In this document: positions 33,065-43,600 of the stretch, one piece after another
How positions within the stretch are numbered: position 1 is the first letter of the stretch
How the letters are laid out: the number at the start of each line of letters is the position of its first letter
Assembly (NCBI RefSeq): GCF_012927205.1
Contig: NZ_JABBGC010000002.1
Coordinates: forward strand, 992,001 to 1,056,000
Length of the DNA stretch: 64,000 bases
Origin: Chitinophaga fulva
Lineage (GTDB): Bacteria; Bacteroidota; Bacteroidia; Chitinophagales; Chitinophagaceae
Reading direction: 5' to 3'
The notes under the pieces: model-generated
The model's database searches: none
What the model was told of the DNA's origin: nothing
What the model saw: the letters and a program-made list of their open reading frames with translations, nothing else
Translations under genes and position numbers: made by a program

Positions 33065-35068
33065 CTATTTGCCTTTGTGCAGCTTCACGTCCAGCATCTT
33101 CATAAAGTATCCACCGACCACACTCCTCGCCTGAAACCCTACTTTTTTACCATCTACCGATTCATGCCAGTCGCTCAAAGGAACTCGTGTAGGCGTTTCA
33201 GTTATATACTTATACAGCGGTTGTACGAAGGGTGCCATATCATCCCCCAACACTGCCGTCCACATGATCCAGTCAGATTTTGTGTACGTCTTCCGGCTGT
33301 CGAGTGGCAAGCCGAAAGGTTGCTGTTTTCCGAGGTAGTAGCTTATCTCCTTACTGTAAACAGCCTTCGGAAAGAGATGATAATCAAGCACTTTGTCCCA
33401 TACCATATTATACTTCTGGCTCCAGGTGCCAGGCTTGCCGAAGGCCAGCGTATAGTGGTCACCGTCAGCAGCGAGGTCCAGCCATCTTTTAGCCATATCA
33501 CGCGCCTGATCGTTATATCGTGTAGCCGTTGCCGTTTCTCCCAGCATGCCAGCCAGCATAGCATATGACTTAATACCCATGATAGCTTTCAGCGAAAGGT
33601 TGGCATTACGCGCAAGATGTCCGGCAAAGTCATCGGTACATAGCTGGTTGGCCGGATCAAAGCCTGCCTGCAACAGGTAGTCGGCCCAGGTGGTCAGTGT
33701 TTTCCAATGCGCCTTGGCGTAACCAGCATTGCCTTCGACCACCGCAATAGCCCCTGCCAGGATCAGCATATTACCGGATTCCTCCACGGGCATATCTTCC
33801 CCATATACCTGCCCGTTAGCCAACGGGTAAGTACCCAGGTCATGTGCTGCAAATGGTTTGGTGTAACGTCCGCTTTCGGAATATTCAAAGATGCCGGTCA
33901 TCATGCCTTTCAGCAGGTCAGGGTTATATAGGAGGAAAAGAGGAGCCGAAGGATAGGTAACGTCTACCGTATTAATACAGCCATTGCTGAAATTTTCTTT
34001 TGAGAGAAACAACAACTCTCCTTTAGGGCCTCTCACCAGTTTGTGGGCCGCCACGCTCTGGCGGTAGGCCAGTTCACACAAAGCGGCATACTGTTCCCCA
34101 CCGGCAGCGATGGCGTCGGTACGCAGCTCCCGGTCAAATGCTTCGCACTGCTGCTGCACGGAGGCATAGTCTTTCAGCGCCGTATTGAGCGCATTTTCGA
34201 TAGTGGCAGCCGGGGTATCTTTCCACCACGCTTTCAGATTGGTATTGAAATACTGAATGGCATAAAGATCATCATACCCGATCAGGAACAGCTGTTCTTT
34301 CGGCGCCGTGCCCACCATGCCTAAAGACACGCTGGTGCTCAGCACCTGGTGGCGGTCACCTTTGACCGGACTGGCTTTCTTATGCGCAAAGCGCTGCACC
34401 GCTTCGACAGGGGAACTGATGTACTGGGTAGCTTTCGCCGATAAGGGAACGCCCACATACAAGTAGCCCCAGTCAATACGCAGGTCATCGCCCTTTTTCT
34501 GCAATACCGGTTGCAGCACGGTGCCCGCTTTCAACAGCGACAACTGTCCGCTCGTGAACTGCTTCGTAGTGACCGGCTGCGACGGCCCGTTGACCGCCAG
34601 GTCGGTGGAGGCGCCAAAATATACCTCCACAGCATGCTGCCGGTCGTCGGTCGCATGTACACAGTAAGAGATATAAGATACCGGCCTGGACATCAACATA
34701 AGATCACGCACCAGCAACGGCGATGTAAAGGTCAATGTAAGGGCTACCTGTCCGCACCGGAACTGGTAAACTGTCTGGGTGGCATGGACCGCCACATCGG
34801 TCTGTTCTGCGGGCACAATGCCTGTCTCCGCCCCATCGTCAGGGGCGCCCAATACCCGGTAAGTCACACCGTCCACTTTCACCAGGCCAGACAATGCCTG
34901 CTGCGCTCCTGTCCAATGAACAGTAGCAGACTGATTAAGCGCATCGGTATTGGACCAGACGCTGAAGTACGGGTCGTGGGTTATCAGCGGATAAGCGGGC
35001 GCTTTCTGCTGGGCTTGGGCATGGTATCCGGTGATACCTATACATAAAAGGACCAGGATTCTCTTCAT
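33065..35068 (-). CDS. Glutaminase A-like protein (DUF4965/DUF1793 family), secreted
   Basis: 667 residues with a signal peptide (ILVLLCIGITGYHAQAQQ). The start resembles DUF4964 (PLITHDPYFSVWSNTDALNQ, HWTGAQQALSGLVKVDGVTY). A beta-sandwich DUF5127-like domain follows (about 80-310). Then comes an (alpha/alpha)6-like domain (ALCELAYRQSVAAHKLV, KENFSNGCINTVDVTYPSAP, DMPVEESGNMLILAGAIAVV, WSQKYNMVWDKVLDYHLFP), as in DUF4965/DUF1793 proteins. Fungal relatives are called glutaminase A; the bacterial function is uncertain and could involve glycoprotein or peptide processing. The chain is shorter than the roughly 800 residues I expect of Bacteroidota relatives. It is monocistronic by appearance. 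Confidence 0.8.
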   Translation of the reverse strand: MKRILVLLCIGITGYHAQAQQKAPAYPLITHDPYFSVWSNTDALNQSATVHWTGAQQALSGLVKVDGVTYRVLGAPDDGAETGIVPAEQTDVAVHATQTVYQFRCGQVALTLTFTSPLLVRDLMLMSRPVSYISYCVHATDDRQHAVEVYFGASTDLAVNGPSQPVTTKQFTSGQLSLLKAGTVLQPVLQKKGDDLRIDWGYLYVGVPLSAKATQYISSPVEAVQRFAHKKASPVKGDRHQVLSTSVSLGMVGTAPKEQLFLIGYDDLYAIQYFNTNLKAWWKDTPAATIENALNTALKDYASVQQQCEAFDRELRTDAIAAGGEQYAALCELAYRQSVAAHKLVRGPKGELLFLSKENFSNGCINTVDVTYPSAPLFLLYNPDLLKGMMTGIFEYSESGRYTKPFAAHDLGTYPLANGQVYGEDMPVEESGNMLILAGAIAVVEGNAGYAKAHWKTLTTWADYLLQAGFDPANQLCTDDFAGHLARNANLSLKAIMGIKSYAMLAGMLGETATATRYNDQARDMAKRWLDLAADGDHYTLAFGKPGTWSQKYNMVWDKVLDYHLFPKAVYSKEISYYLGKQQPFGLPLDSRKTYTKSDWIMWTAVLGDDMAPFVQPLYKYITETPTRVPLSDWHESVDGKKVGFQARSVVGGYFMKMLDVKLHKGK

Positions 35069-35456
35069 AACGGGAATATTAAGCGTATTTTTTACAGTTA
35101 TGAAAAATAGTAACCTTTTTGAGGAACCAATCAGAAAAGTGATGATCGGTAACTATGATGGCCATGATTACTACTGATTCGCCTGATAGCGAAGAGCGGT
35201 GTAGATACCAAAGCATCTTATTGGTATATATTAAAACTAATAGATCAGAAATCAGTGCGAAGATTACAATACTTGGCTGATATTAAACAGCATGCTTGAG
35301 AGTGTGCTGTCAGAGAAGACATATTATCGCGCAGGGCAATATGCCCTACTCATTCCGGATAACATCCTTCAATATATGGGTCTACGGAATAACACGGCCT
35401 CACATGCTCCACATATTCCGGATGCAACCTTCCTTTAAACAAGCCTGAAGAACATC

Positions 35457-35480
35457 GTAGCCCAGGGCTTCAGCCCTGGG
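35457..35480. repeat. REP-like palindrome, copy 1
   Basis: gtag then cccagggc (35461-35468), loop ttca, gccctggg (35473-35480). It shares its stem-loop plan with palindromes at 37066-37087 and 40653-40672. It lies in the 615-bp gap 35069-35683, which has no gene. That gap also holds several attccgg(g)at repeats, for example around 35355, 35415 and 35480-35500. Confidence 0.75.
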
Positions 35481-35683
35481 ATTCCGGGATGCGTTCCGGG
35501 ATGCATACGGCATGAATTACGGGGGGATATGTCGGGCATAACAAATACCGGCACAAAAAAACGCAGACCCTGCAAACGCCTTGGAGGCCCTGAGAAGCCT
35601 TTTTAGTACGTTATTCAGATCTGCGCGTATCTTGAGTCAGATTATTCGGAGCGCAAAAATAAACAATTAAAATAAATTTTCAA

Positions 35684-37006
35684 TTAAAACCAGATAAACC
35701 ACTGTGGCTGCCAGCGTATCAGGCTGGCGACAGCCCAGATAAGCACGGCCATGCCCAAACTGCCCAGCGCCTTACGGTTTTTCCAGGAGTAACCTAATAA
35801 TACCGGCACCTCCCAATATTTGGTGATCACATACAGCAGCAGCCCACCAAGACCGGTCCAGTTGAGCATGGGAATTGTCCGTTGCCCGCCAGCCAGTACA
35901 CAGGCACATAACCAGCCCACCGTCAGCAACTGCAGCCAGATGTAGTTCTTCGTCCCGCACCTGGTCACCTCTTCGATGGACATGGGCAGCAGCATGCATG
36001 CCAGCAGCACCGACACCGCGATCAATAGCTCCGGCCGCACGGCCGGCAACAATACCAGCACGATCCATAACAACAGGGTCGCGGCGGTATACACCGCCAG
36101 CAGTTTATCCGCCCGCAGCGACTGTACCGGGAACGGCAATACCAGCCGTCTCAGTACTTTATGCAGATAGATAACAGGCGGTAGTGTAAACAAGGCCACC
36201 ATGCCAGGCACCATCACTTCATAAGCGTACCAGTCCTCCGGAGCGCGGAACATCAGCCACCCCAACGCCAGCGTGGCTCCCAATGCCGGCAGTCCCACCT
36301 CAACGATGGCTTTCTTAGCTGTGCTGCGCCTCTCCAGGGTGTCCACTACATGCTCTAAATAACGTTTGATCAGGTCCTGCCGTGTAGCCACCGCCGTTAG
36401 CTGTGCCCACAAGGTGAAAACGGAGACCTGTAAAATCACGGTCCGCAGCATCTGGTCCCCGATCAGCACACCCCAATAGATACCTGCCACACTAAGCAGC
36501 AGCAGCTCCCATGTGAGCATGCGCGGTGAGAAAATACGGCGGAACAAACGATACAGCTTTGCATATAACCAACCATATATCCGGCTCCAGTAACGGCTCA
36601 GCAAATGAATCAGGGAATAGGCCGCAATGAGCCCTGCCAGCCCTATCAGCATCCGGGAGGCGGTAAATACCCCACGCAACGCCTGTAAGCGGGAAGGTTG
36701 CTTTACCTTATATACAAGCTCTGTATTAATTAATAACTCCTTTGCCAGTATGCCCGCCTCCTCGTGGCCTACTGCTTTCAGCTCCTGCGCATGCTGCTGC
36801 CAGAAACTGTCAGCCACAGGCTGACCGGCGTACGTCTGTAACGTACCGTATTGATACAATAATTTCTTTTGGGAAACAGAAAGCCCCGACAAGGTCTGTG
36901 CGAGGTCATAATCCCTGGTTTGGGCGTATGCAGAACAGGTTAACATAACAATGATGACCATGATTACTGCTGATCGAAGCCTACAGCTAATACTCATACA
37001 TTTCAT
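35684..37006 (-). CDS. Polytopic membrane protein, unknown
   Basis: 440 residues. The N-terminus has a signal-like hydrophobic segment (VIMVIIVMLTCSAYAQ), followed by a soluble stretch of about 90 residues (LSGLSVSQKKLLYQYGTLQT). Then come eight or nine predicted membrane helices (for example MLIGLAGLIAAYSLIHLL, ELLLLSVAGIYWGVLIGD, AATLLLWIVLVLLPAVRPEL, LLTVGWLCACVLAGG). A Tyr/Arg-rich amphipathic stretch (WSRIYGWLYAKLYRLFRRIF) lies between the first helices. The layout vaguely recalls mechanosensitive-channel-like proteins, but I see no MscS signature. Function unknown. An internal start a few residues downstream is also possible. Confidence 0.7.
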   Translation of the reverse strand: MKCMSISCRLRSAVIMVIIVMLTCSAYAQTRDYDLAQTLSGLSVSQKKLLYQYGTLQTYAGQPVADSFWQQHAQELKAVGHEEAGILAKELLINTELVYKVKQPSRLQALRGVFTASRMLIGLAGLIAAYSLIHLLSRYWSRIYGWLYAKLYRLFRRIFSPRMLTWELLLLSVAGIYWGVLIGDQMLRTVILQVSVFTLWAQLTAVATRQDLIKRYLEHVVDTLERRSTAKKAIVEVGLPALGATLALGWLMFRAPEDWYAYEVMVPGMVALFTLPPVIYLHKVLRRLVLPFPVQSLRADKLLAVYTAATLLLWIVLVLLPAVRPELLIAVSVLLACMLLPMSIEEVTRCGTKNYIWLQLLTVGWLCACVLAGGQRTIPMLNWTGLGGLLLYVITKYWEVPVLLGYSWKNRKALGSLGMAVLIWAVASLIRWQPQWFIWF

Positions 37007-37061
37007 TTTCTTGCAGAAACATCCTGCAATATAAACAAACGACAGTAGAACCGCGCATCAA

Positions 37062-37093
37062 CGTGACCCGGGGCTTCAACCCCGGGTATCACG
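37062..37093. repeat. REP-like palindrome, copy 2
   Basis: acccgggg (37066-37073), loop cttcaa, ccccgggt (37080-37087), with an outer cgtga / tcacg pairing that extends the stem. It is located between the membrane protein start and the end of the GH20 gene, both on the minus strand. Confidence 0.8.
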
Positions 37094-37103
37094 ATCATAA
37101 TAA

Positions 37104-39380
37104 CTATAATTTTTGGAGCGGACTACCTTTCACGCTGTATTCCAGTTTCAGCGTGTATCCGCCGCCGCCTTCCACAAAGTCCACTTTCAGCGCGTGCCAG
37201 CCTTTTTCCAAAGCTACCTGGCCGCTTTTCTGCAATGGAGCATGCCAGCCGTCATTGTTGACGATCGTTTTGTCGTCGATATAAAGCATGCCACCATCAT
37301 CGCAGGTGAGATAGAAACTATAGATGGCTGTTTCCGGCGCATAAAAGTAACCTTGCAAACGGGCGCCAAAGGCTTCCCCATGGCCCAGTCCTTCCGGGAT
37401 GACCACCATATCAGTGTGCAGTGTGCTGTCTGGTGTGGCTTTTATTTTAGCCGTGGTTTTAAACGCGCCTTTGAAGTAGTCCAGCTGGAAGCCGGTCGTA
37501 GCCGGCTTATTGGCCAATGCTTTGGCATAAGCCTCCTGACGGTAACGAAGGGTGTATATATCCCCACGGTTGCCCATCGGGCTGAAAGCCGCCAACTTAA
37601 AGGTCTGCGGTGCTGTTACCGGTAATGCAGCAGGCAAAACAGGTGACTGCGGACCGGGAACAGCCCCGTCAGTCGTATAACGTATAGTCATGCTGGTTAA
37701 AGGTGCTTTTACTTCCAGCATGCCTTTGTCTACGAATACATTGTCTTCTGTAAAACCTTCCAGATCAGGTAAACGGTAATGAACGCCCAGCTGATCGAGG
37801 CGGGCAAATTGTTCGTTTAACCGTTGGAGGTAGTTGTCATAATCCTGCCGGTGTGTCCATAATACTTCCGCCAGGGCTGTCATGCGGGGCATGAACATAT
37901 AATCAGCGCGCTTTTCAGAAGGGATATATTCCGTCCAGATATTAGCCTGTGCGCCCATGATGGTGGTCGCTTCCGCGGCGGTGAGGCCTTTAGGCACCGG
38001 TTCAAAGTGGTATACATTGCCGAGGGAGTTCCTGTCCGGCGTAGCATCGAAATACAGCGGGTTGCCCGGCGTCATGATCACTTTGTTGCCGTGGCGGGCA
38101 GCCTTCACCGGGGCGTCAGGCACCCAGGCGCGCCAGTACATGAGGATGGCCGTAGGACTGATACCGCCTTCCAGGATTTCATCCCAGCCGATCAGCACTT
38201 TGCCTTTGGAATGGAAGAATTTCTCCATTCTTTTAACGAAGTAGCTCTGCAGCTCTTCCACGTTCTTCAGGTTGTTGGCCTTCATCACCTCCGCACAGAG
38301 CGGAGAAGCCTTCCAGCTGGTCTTTTCCACTTCATCAGCGCCGAGGTGCATGTATTTGGATGGGAAAAGCGCTGCTATCTCCGTATAGATGTCTTCCGCA
38401 AACCGGAAGGTGCTTTCATTACAAGGACAGATAGGCGTGGAGAAATCTTTGCCCCAGCCGGACTTACCGTCGCAGGTGAGGAAAGGATACGCACGGATGG
38501 CGGCCATCATATGGCCCGGCATATCTATTTCCGGGATGATCTCTATATGGCGGGCGGCCGCATAAGCGATGATATCTTTCATCTGGGCCTGTGTATAGAA
38601 GCCACCATAGAGGGTTTTACCATCTTTATGAATGATATGCTCCTGATCAATCTCCATATCCGGGTTCTCTTTCGCTTTCTGCATACATACAGAATCCTGG
38701 TTGTTCAACTCTCTCCAGGCGCCCACGGTGGTCAGCAAAGGGTATTTTTTAATTTCAATGCGCCAGCCCTGATCATCTGTCAGGTGCAGGTGCAGCTTGT
38801 TCATCTTATACAACGCCAGCAGGTCGATAAATTTCTTCAGATAGCTGACAGAGAAAAAATGGCGGGACACGTCGAGGTGCATACCGCGCCAGGCGTATAC
38901 CGGATGATCTTTCAGCTGCATCGCCGGAATGGCCACAGAACGAAGGTTGCCGGTGGTGCGGCCTTCGATGGCAGACGGCATCAGCTGGCGCAGGGTAACG
39001 ATGGCCCTGAAAAAACCCGTGGGTGATTTAGCGCCAATCTGCAACTGTTGCGGTGTTACCTGCAGCGTATAGTCTTCCTCCCCGGGCAGCGTGAGGTCCT
39101 GTTTCAGCACGATAGCGTTGCCGGAAGCTGCGGTAGCAGTTTTGAGCGTGGTGCCAATCCCCTGCTTCACCAGTGCCTGCAATTGCGCCACCTCATTGGT
39201 AAAAGCGCGTGCATTGGCAGGTAATACCAGCGGGGTGCTGCCCGTAATGGTAAAGGTTCCCTCCATCGGGACCAACTGCTGCGGATAAGGAATAATCGGG
39301 TAACGTTTTTCCTGGGCACGGGCGGAATGAAGCCCCATGCCCAACGCCAAAGACAGCGTCAGAACGAAAACTCTTCTCAT
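37104..39380 (-). CDS. Beta-N-acetylhexosaminidase (GH20) with PA14-like C-terminal domain
   Basis: 758 residues. Signal peptide (VFVLTLSLALGMGLHSARAQ), GH20b N-terminal domain (about 25-155), then a GH20 TIM barrel (YAWRGMHLDVSRHFFSVSYL, MNKLHLHLTDDQGWRIEIKK, EIIPEIDMPGHMMAAIRAYP). The catalytic pair is D349-E350 in MHLGADEVEKTSW. A small beta domain follows (TSMTIRYTTDGAVPGPQSP), then a PA14-like module (GARLQGYFYAPETAIYSFYL, DDGGMLYIDDKTIVNNDGWH) that probably binds glycan. It removes terminal GlcNAc or GalNAc, acting after sialidase on host glycans, or on chitin oligosaccharides. It is probably periplasmic or exported. Confidence 0.95.
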   Translation of the reverse strand: MRRVFVLTLSLALGMGLHSARAQEKRYPIIPYPQQLVPMEGTFTITGSTPLVLPANARAFTNEVAQLQALVKQGIGTTLKTATAASGNAIVLKQDLTLPGEEDYTLQVTPQQLQIGAKSPTGFFRAIVTLRQLMPSAIEGRTTGNLRSVAIPAMQLKDHPVYAWRGMHLDVSRHFFSVSYLKKFIDLLALYKMNKLHLHLTDDQGWRIEIKKYPLLTTVGAWRELNNQDSVCMQKAKENPDMEIDQEHIIHKDGKTLYGGFYTQAQMKDIIAYAAARHIEIIPEIDMPGHMMAAIRAYPFLTCDGKSGWGKDFSTPICPCNESTFRFAEDIYTEIAALFPSKYMHLGADEVEKTSWKASPLCAEVMKANNLKNVEELQSYFVKRMEKFFHSKGKVLIGWDEILEGGISPTAILMYWRAWVPDAPVKAARHGNKVIMTPGNPLYFDATPDRNSLGNVYHFEPVPKGLTAAEATTIMGAQANIWTEYIPSEKRADYMFMPRMTALAEVLWTHRQDYDNYLQRLNEQFARLDQLGVHYRLPDLEGFTEDNVFVDKGMLEVKAPLTSMTIRYTTDGAVPGPQSPVLPAALPVTAPQTFKLAAFSPMGNRGDIYTLRYRQEAYAKALANKPATTGFQLDYFKGAFKTTAKIKATPDSTLHTDMVVIPEGLGHGEAFGARLQGYFYAPETAIYSFYLTCDDGGMLYIDDKTIVNNDGWHAPLQKSGQVALEKGWHALKVDFVEGGGGYTLKLEYSVKGSPLQKL

Positions 39381-39474
39381 AAAAAATTCTTGTTATAGCA
39401 TGATTTCCAACAAGCAAACCTAACAAGAAAAGAAGGCGCTTCCTAATGGGATATTCCCATTTTCGGGTTTTATT

Positions 39475-40080
39475 TTATAGGTCAGTCGCTAATTTCAGGC
39501 GCTCAAAGAAGGTGGCTTCATCCAGTTCCTTTACCTCGCCGGGCTGCATATCCCCCAGCTCCATATCTTCTATGGACACGCGGATAAGGCGTTGGCAACG
39601 GTGATTCAGCGCGCCTACCATTTTGCGCACCTGGTGGTACTTACCTTCCGTCAGTGTGATCAGCAACCAGGTATGCGGCGCCCGCTCCGGTGTTTCAGAA
39701 GGACGGAGCAACAGGCCGGCAGGCCGGGACACAATAGACGCCTTATAAGGCACCGCCATATACTCCAGTTGACCGGTGATCGGGATCCGGACACCTGTTT
39801 GCAGCCGTTGCAGCGTCTCCGGTAACATATGGCCTTTGACCCGTACGAGATAGGTACGCTGATGCGGCCGTTCTCCCTGAAACAGCAACCGGGTAATTTT
39901 CTTGTTGGTCGTGAGCAGCAGCAATCCTTCCGAATGGTTGTCCAGCCGGCCGATGGCATGTGTCCCTTCGGGAAATTGAAAATCCAGGTCACCCAGCAGG
40001 TTCACCTTTTCTTTGTCAGAACTGATAAACTGGGAGACCATATCATATGGTTTATAAATAATAAAATAACGGTGCGTCAT
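39475..40080 (-). CDS. RsuA/RluE-family pseudouridine synthase
   Basis: 201 residues from Met at 40080, chosen because the family begins directly with the RYFIIYKPYDMVSQF strand; an ATG 18 bases upstream is also open. The catalytic motif is HAIGRLDNHSEGLLLLT with the Asp nucleophile in GRLD. RTYLVRVKG, GKYHQVRKMVGALNHRCQRL and IRVSIEDMELGDMQPGEV are the remaining conserved segments. No S4 domain is present, so it resembles RluE/RluB-type enzymes that modify 23S rRNA. The exact target base cannot be told. It lies just 21 bases downstream of an unknown gene on the same strand. Confidence 0.92.
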   Translation of the reverse strand: MTHRYFIIYKPYDMVSQFISSDKEKVNLLGDLDFQFPEGTHAIGRLDNHSEGLLLLTTNKKITRLLFQGERPHQRTYLVRVKGHMLPETLQRLQTGVRIPITGQLEYMAVPYKASIVSRPAGLLLRPSETPERAPHTWLLITLTEGKYHQVRKMVGALNHRCQRLIRVSIEDMELGDMQPGEVKELDEATFFERLKLATDL

Positions 40081-40101
40081 GTGGCTGCAAATTGCCACAA
40101 T

Positions 40102-40611
40102 TCAACGGAATTTCCATAAAGGCTTTCCTGGAGGCGGCTCAGGGCGGGGCAAGGTAGGTGATTGTGTATACAGCAGTTCGTTGGACAACACGCCCAGCAT
40201 CACAGGCGTACCGGTCCATTGAAACGGCATACCGGCATAAGGTTGGGCCAATATAACCCGGTGCTGGTAGTTTTTATCGTAGAGGACGAACATAAACGCT
40301 TCTCCCGAGATCTGTATTTTATCATCGGTGTAAAGGGCGTCTTTTACATAAACAGCATACAGGGGATCGTTTTCCCGGAGGCGTTGATCAAACCAATCGT
40401 CCGCTGTTGCCAGGCCGGGCGCCTCCTCCATCTGCTGACCTCCGGCGTTCACCAGCAGCAGGACAGGGCTCAGGGATGCGGCATGGTTATTTTTAAAACC
40501 TGCTACATATTCCAGCATTAGCGAAAAAAGGTTCATCAACTCGTTGGAAACATCCTGTAGTTCCTGCATAGCAGACAGTATTAGGCTTACATCCTGACTG
40601 GTAAAAACCAA
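40102..40611 (-). CDS. Hypothetical cytoplasmic protein
   Basis: 169 residues, no signal or membrane segment. It starts with a helical region (VSLILSAMQELQDVSNELMN) and continues with mixed alpha/beta (LSPVLLLVNAGGQQMEEAPG, AYVKDALYTDDKIQISGEAF-like strand pattern) and a proline-rich tail (LPRPEPPPGKPLWKFR). No family recognised. It probably shares a transcript with the pseudouridine synthase downstream. Confidence 0.65.
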   Translation of the reverse strand: MVFTSQDVSLILSAMQELQDVSNELMNLFSLMLEYVAGFKNNHAASLSPVLLLVNAGGQQMEEAPGLATADDWFDQRLRENDPLYAVYVKDALYTDDKIQISGEAFMFVLYDKNYQHRVILAQPYAGMPFQWTGTPVMLGVLSNELLYTQSPTLPRPEPPPGKPLWKFR

Positions 40612-40646
40612 ACATACAGAATATTACTGATAAAAAAACGATCATT

Positions 40647-40676
40647 AAAAAACCCCGGGCTAAAGCCCGGGGCTAC
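40647..40676 (-). terminator. Terminator of the DUF4132 gene; REP-like palindrome copy 3
   Basis: ccccgggc (40653-40660), loop taaa, gcccgggg (40665-40672). On the minus strand it reads GTAGCCCCGGGCTTTAGCCC and onward to a run of six T, 12 bases after the DUF4132 stop. The same gtagccc/gggctt core is found at 35457, so a dispersed palindrome has been used as a terminator. Confidence 0.85.
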
Positions 40677-40687
40677 AATTTGTTCGT

Positions 40688-43600
40688 TTAATTTCGAGAA
40701 AGTTGCTCCAATACTGTCGGGTCTTGTATTTCATGGTCTCTTGCCAGTAACAGCACCTTGGAGATCAGCTCAGCAGACTTCGGGTCTTCGTCCACAAACG
40801 GGAGGAAAATCCGGCCTCTGTGCTGCGAATGCACCGGCAGAATGGAAATGTATCTTCCCGGCAACTGATGCACCACGGCACTTCCCAGGTGTATGCTGTA
40901 TTCACCCAGCTTACCTTTGATCGTAGCATGATTGCCGTTCACTTTCACATTGGAGAGCTTAAACAGGCGGAGGGTTTCTTCCAGCAGCACTTTTCTCATT
41001 TCGATAGAAGAATGGCTGGCTTCAGGGTCTACCCCACCCACGTGGGCCACGCTCACGACGAGGTCCAGGTCACGCATCACCTCACTGAAGATCAGCGGGG
41101 AAATATCTTTAAACGCTACCGGTGTATACGTTTTAAGATCGTGGAACTTAATGGTCTCCAGCGTCGGGCTTTCCACTTCCGCTGGTGAGAACCAGTCGGC
41201 CATAGCATATATTTTAGCCACAAAACCTTCCTTGTGGAATACTTTCTGTAAACCTTCTTCGTAGTCCACTTTCCAGCCCCTGGTTTTAAGCAGGGCGGCT
41301 GTCTGTGTAGGCTGTACCTGATGACCGGCATAACGGCGGGACACAGATACCTCCTTCAGTTCATCTTCCATCGGCACATACAGCTCACGGAAGATCTGCT
41401 TGAACGGTTGCTGGACAGACTTCTCAAAGCAATAACGCTGATAATCGCTCCACACGCCCGCCCGATGCAGGTCGCTGCTGTGGGCAATGCGGATGGCGTC
41501 TTTGGCTGTCAGCTTCGTCGCTTTTCCTTTGGCATCTACCAGGCTGCCGCTGTGATAGAAACCGTTCGCTTTATCTGTGATGAACACCAGCTTTTCCAGA
41601 TGTTTGGCAATCACCGGGTGATCGAACAGCGTGGATATTTCCTCAAAGGAAAACACGTCACCGCGTACCATGGCATCTTCCAGCCCTTTGCGGGAGCGAC
41701 GGAACTGTTCACGCAGCGTTTTCCTGTACTCGTTCAGCTCTTCTATTTTCTTATCCTTTTTGTATTTCGGCGGAACGGCTTTCAGCTGTTTATCCCCTTT
41801 GAAGGCCACCACATCGGCCTGACCTTCCTCGTCTATCACCAGTCCTATCGTCACATCGTCGTACTGCACCTGTGTTTCTTTAGACAGGATACCCTGCACC
41901 TGCCGGGTTTCCATGGCCCACGTCAGTCGTTGCGGGTCAGCATATCCCGCGTTACGCGCAAGGTTTTCCATGGCAATCCGCAGGGCCAGTGCTTCGCTGG
42001 ATTGTTTCTGGGCGCCAAACTGACGGCTTTCTTTTTTAAACTGCTGAAGATATTCGTAGCGGGCCAGCACATCTTTTTCCGGATTGGTTTTGCTCAAGGG
42101 TATCAGGCCATAAAGACGCAGGTAGTCCTGGTCGCGCTTTTCCTTTACCTTCTGTGTCACCTCCTTGATCTTGAGATCACCGGTGATAACGTCAGCGTAT
42201 AAACGCGCGCGACGGTGAGCATTGCCATCGCTGATAAATTTAGCCGCTTCGTATACGATAGGCCAGCGTTGTTTGCCCAGTTCTTTATAGGCTTTCACGA
42301 ACCAGTCTTTGTCTACCGCGCCATCTTTGAAGTCCTGTAAATCCACTGCGGAGTAACGGGCAATTTCGCTTTCTGCTTCCGCATTTTGTTCGTTGCCGGC
42401 TGATTTGGTATGGGCATGCATCCACCAGATGGCGGAGTCCAGGCCTTTCCAGTCAAGATGCTGGCTGACAAACTTCTGCCACTGTGGCGCATATACGGCC
42501 GCTTCTATCAGTTGCGCTTCCGTGAGCTTGACTTTCTTTACGGTTTCATCGAACAGTTCCTGTGTGTCTTCCGGCAGCGGGAAACAGCATTTCAGCAACA
42601 GGCTGAATATTTTCTGTTTGCTCATAGCGTCGGTATTATAGGTATAGATATAACCACGATTGAGCGTTGTTTTCCCAAGGCCGGCCCATATTTCACCGAA
42701 GCGTTTAACGCCGTAAATGGCTCCCAGCACCTGTACCATGTTGGTTACCGGCGTACCGGAGTCTCCCCTTTTCAGTTCAATGTCCAGGAAATGTTCCCTG
42801 ACTTTGACGAACATTTTTTCGAGAAATGGATGCTGTTCAAAGTAGTTGTCCTTGTTTTTGCCTTTGCGGCTGCCGGACAGGGTGCGCATATTTTCTACAC
42901 TGATCAGACCGCGGTACATCTCACTTTCAGATATGATTCCGGCTTCAAACGCGTTGATAAATACCGGTAATGGTGGCAGGTACCTTGCGGCCAGTTCTGG
43001 CAGGCCGGAGAACTGTCGCCAGTGGTAAAGATTCCAGCAGTCTTCCAATGGCTGTTTTTCCGTGGGGACCGTATAGAGGAATGACAGAAAGCGTTCGAGC
43101 TGCGTACTGCTTTGCCACCCCGTCAAACCGTAGTACCCTTTTTGCTGGAATTGCAGCATTTCCGGCGTCAGTGCATTAAACACGCGTTTGCAGCCACCCA
43201 GCAGGAACTCGGCCCGTTGTTCAAACGGGTGAATGAGCTGAAGGGCATTCGTCACTTTCAGTACCGGGTCATTGTATTTATAACGACGGTCTCCTCTCAG
43301 CGCCACTGGTATCACTTCTTCATAAGTCGGTTGATAAGGCTTCATGATGCTTCCTCCCTTCATTTCATCTTCCGTGTCATACATGTCAACCATCAGGGAA
43401 GTCAGTATGAAAATATCCCGTGGCGTAAAGCCGCTTTCCTGGTACCATCCCTCCCATACTTCCGGCAGCGGGAAATGTGCATATTGCTCTTCGTTGGAAG
43501 CGAATTTATAGGTGTATATCTTACAGTTCTGAAAGCTGTTACCCAGCAACACCATGGATTTGGAGTTGTCGTAATTCTCTACTTCATATTCGTAAGTGGC

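Noticed and set aside
38007..39026. 339-codon open frame on the plus strand
   Set aside because: Antisense to the GH20 catalytic domain; its translation has no recognisable motifs and biased composition.
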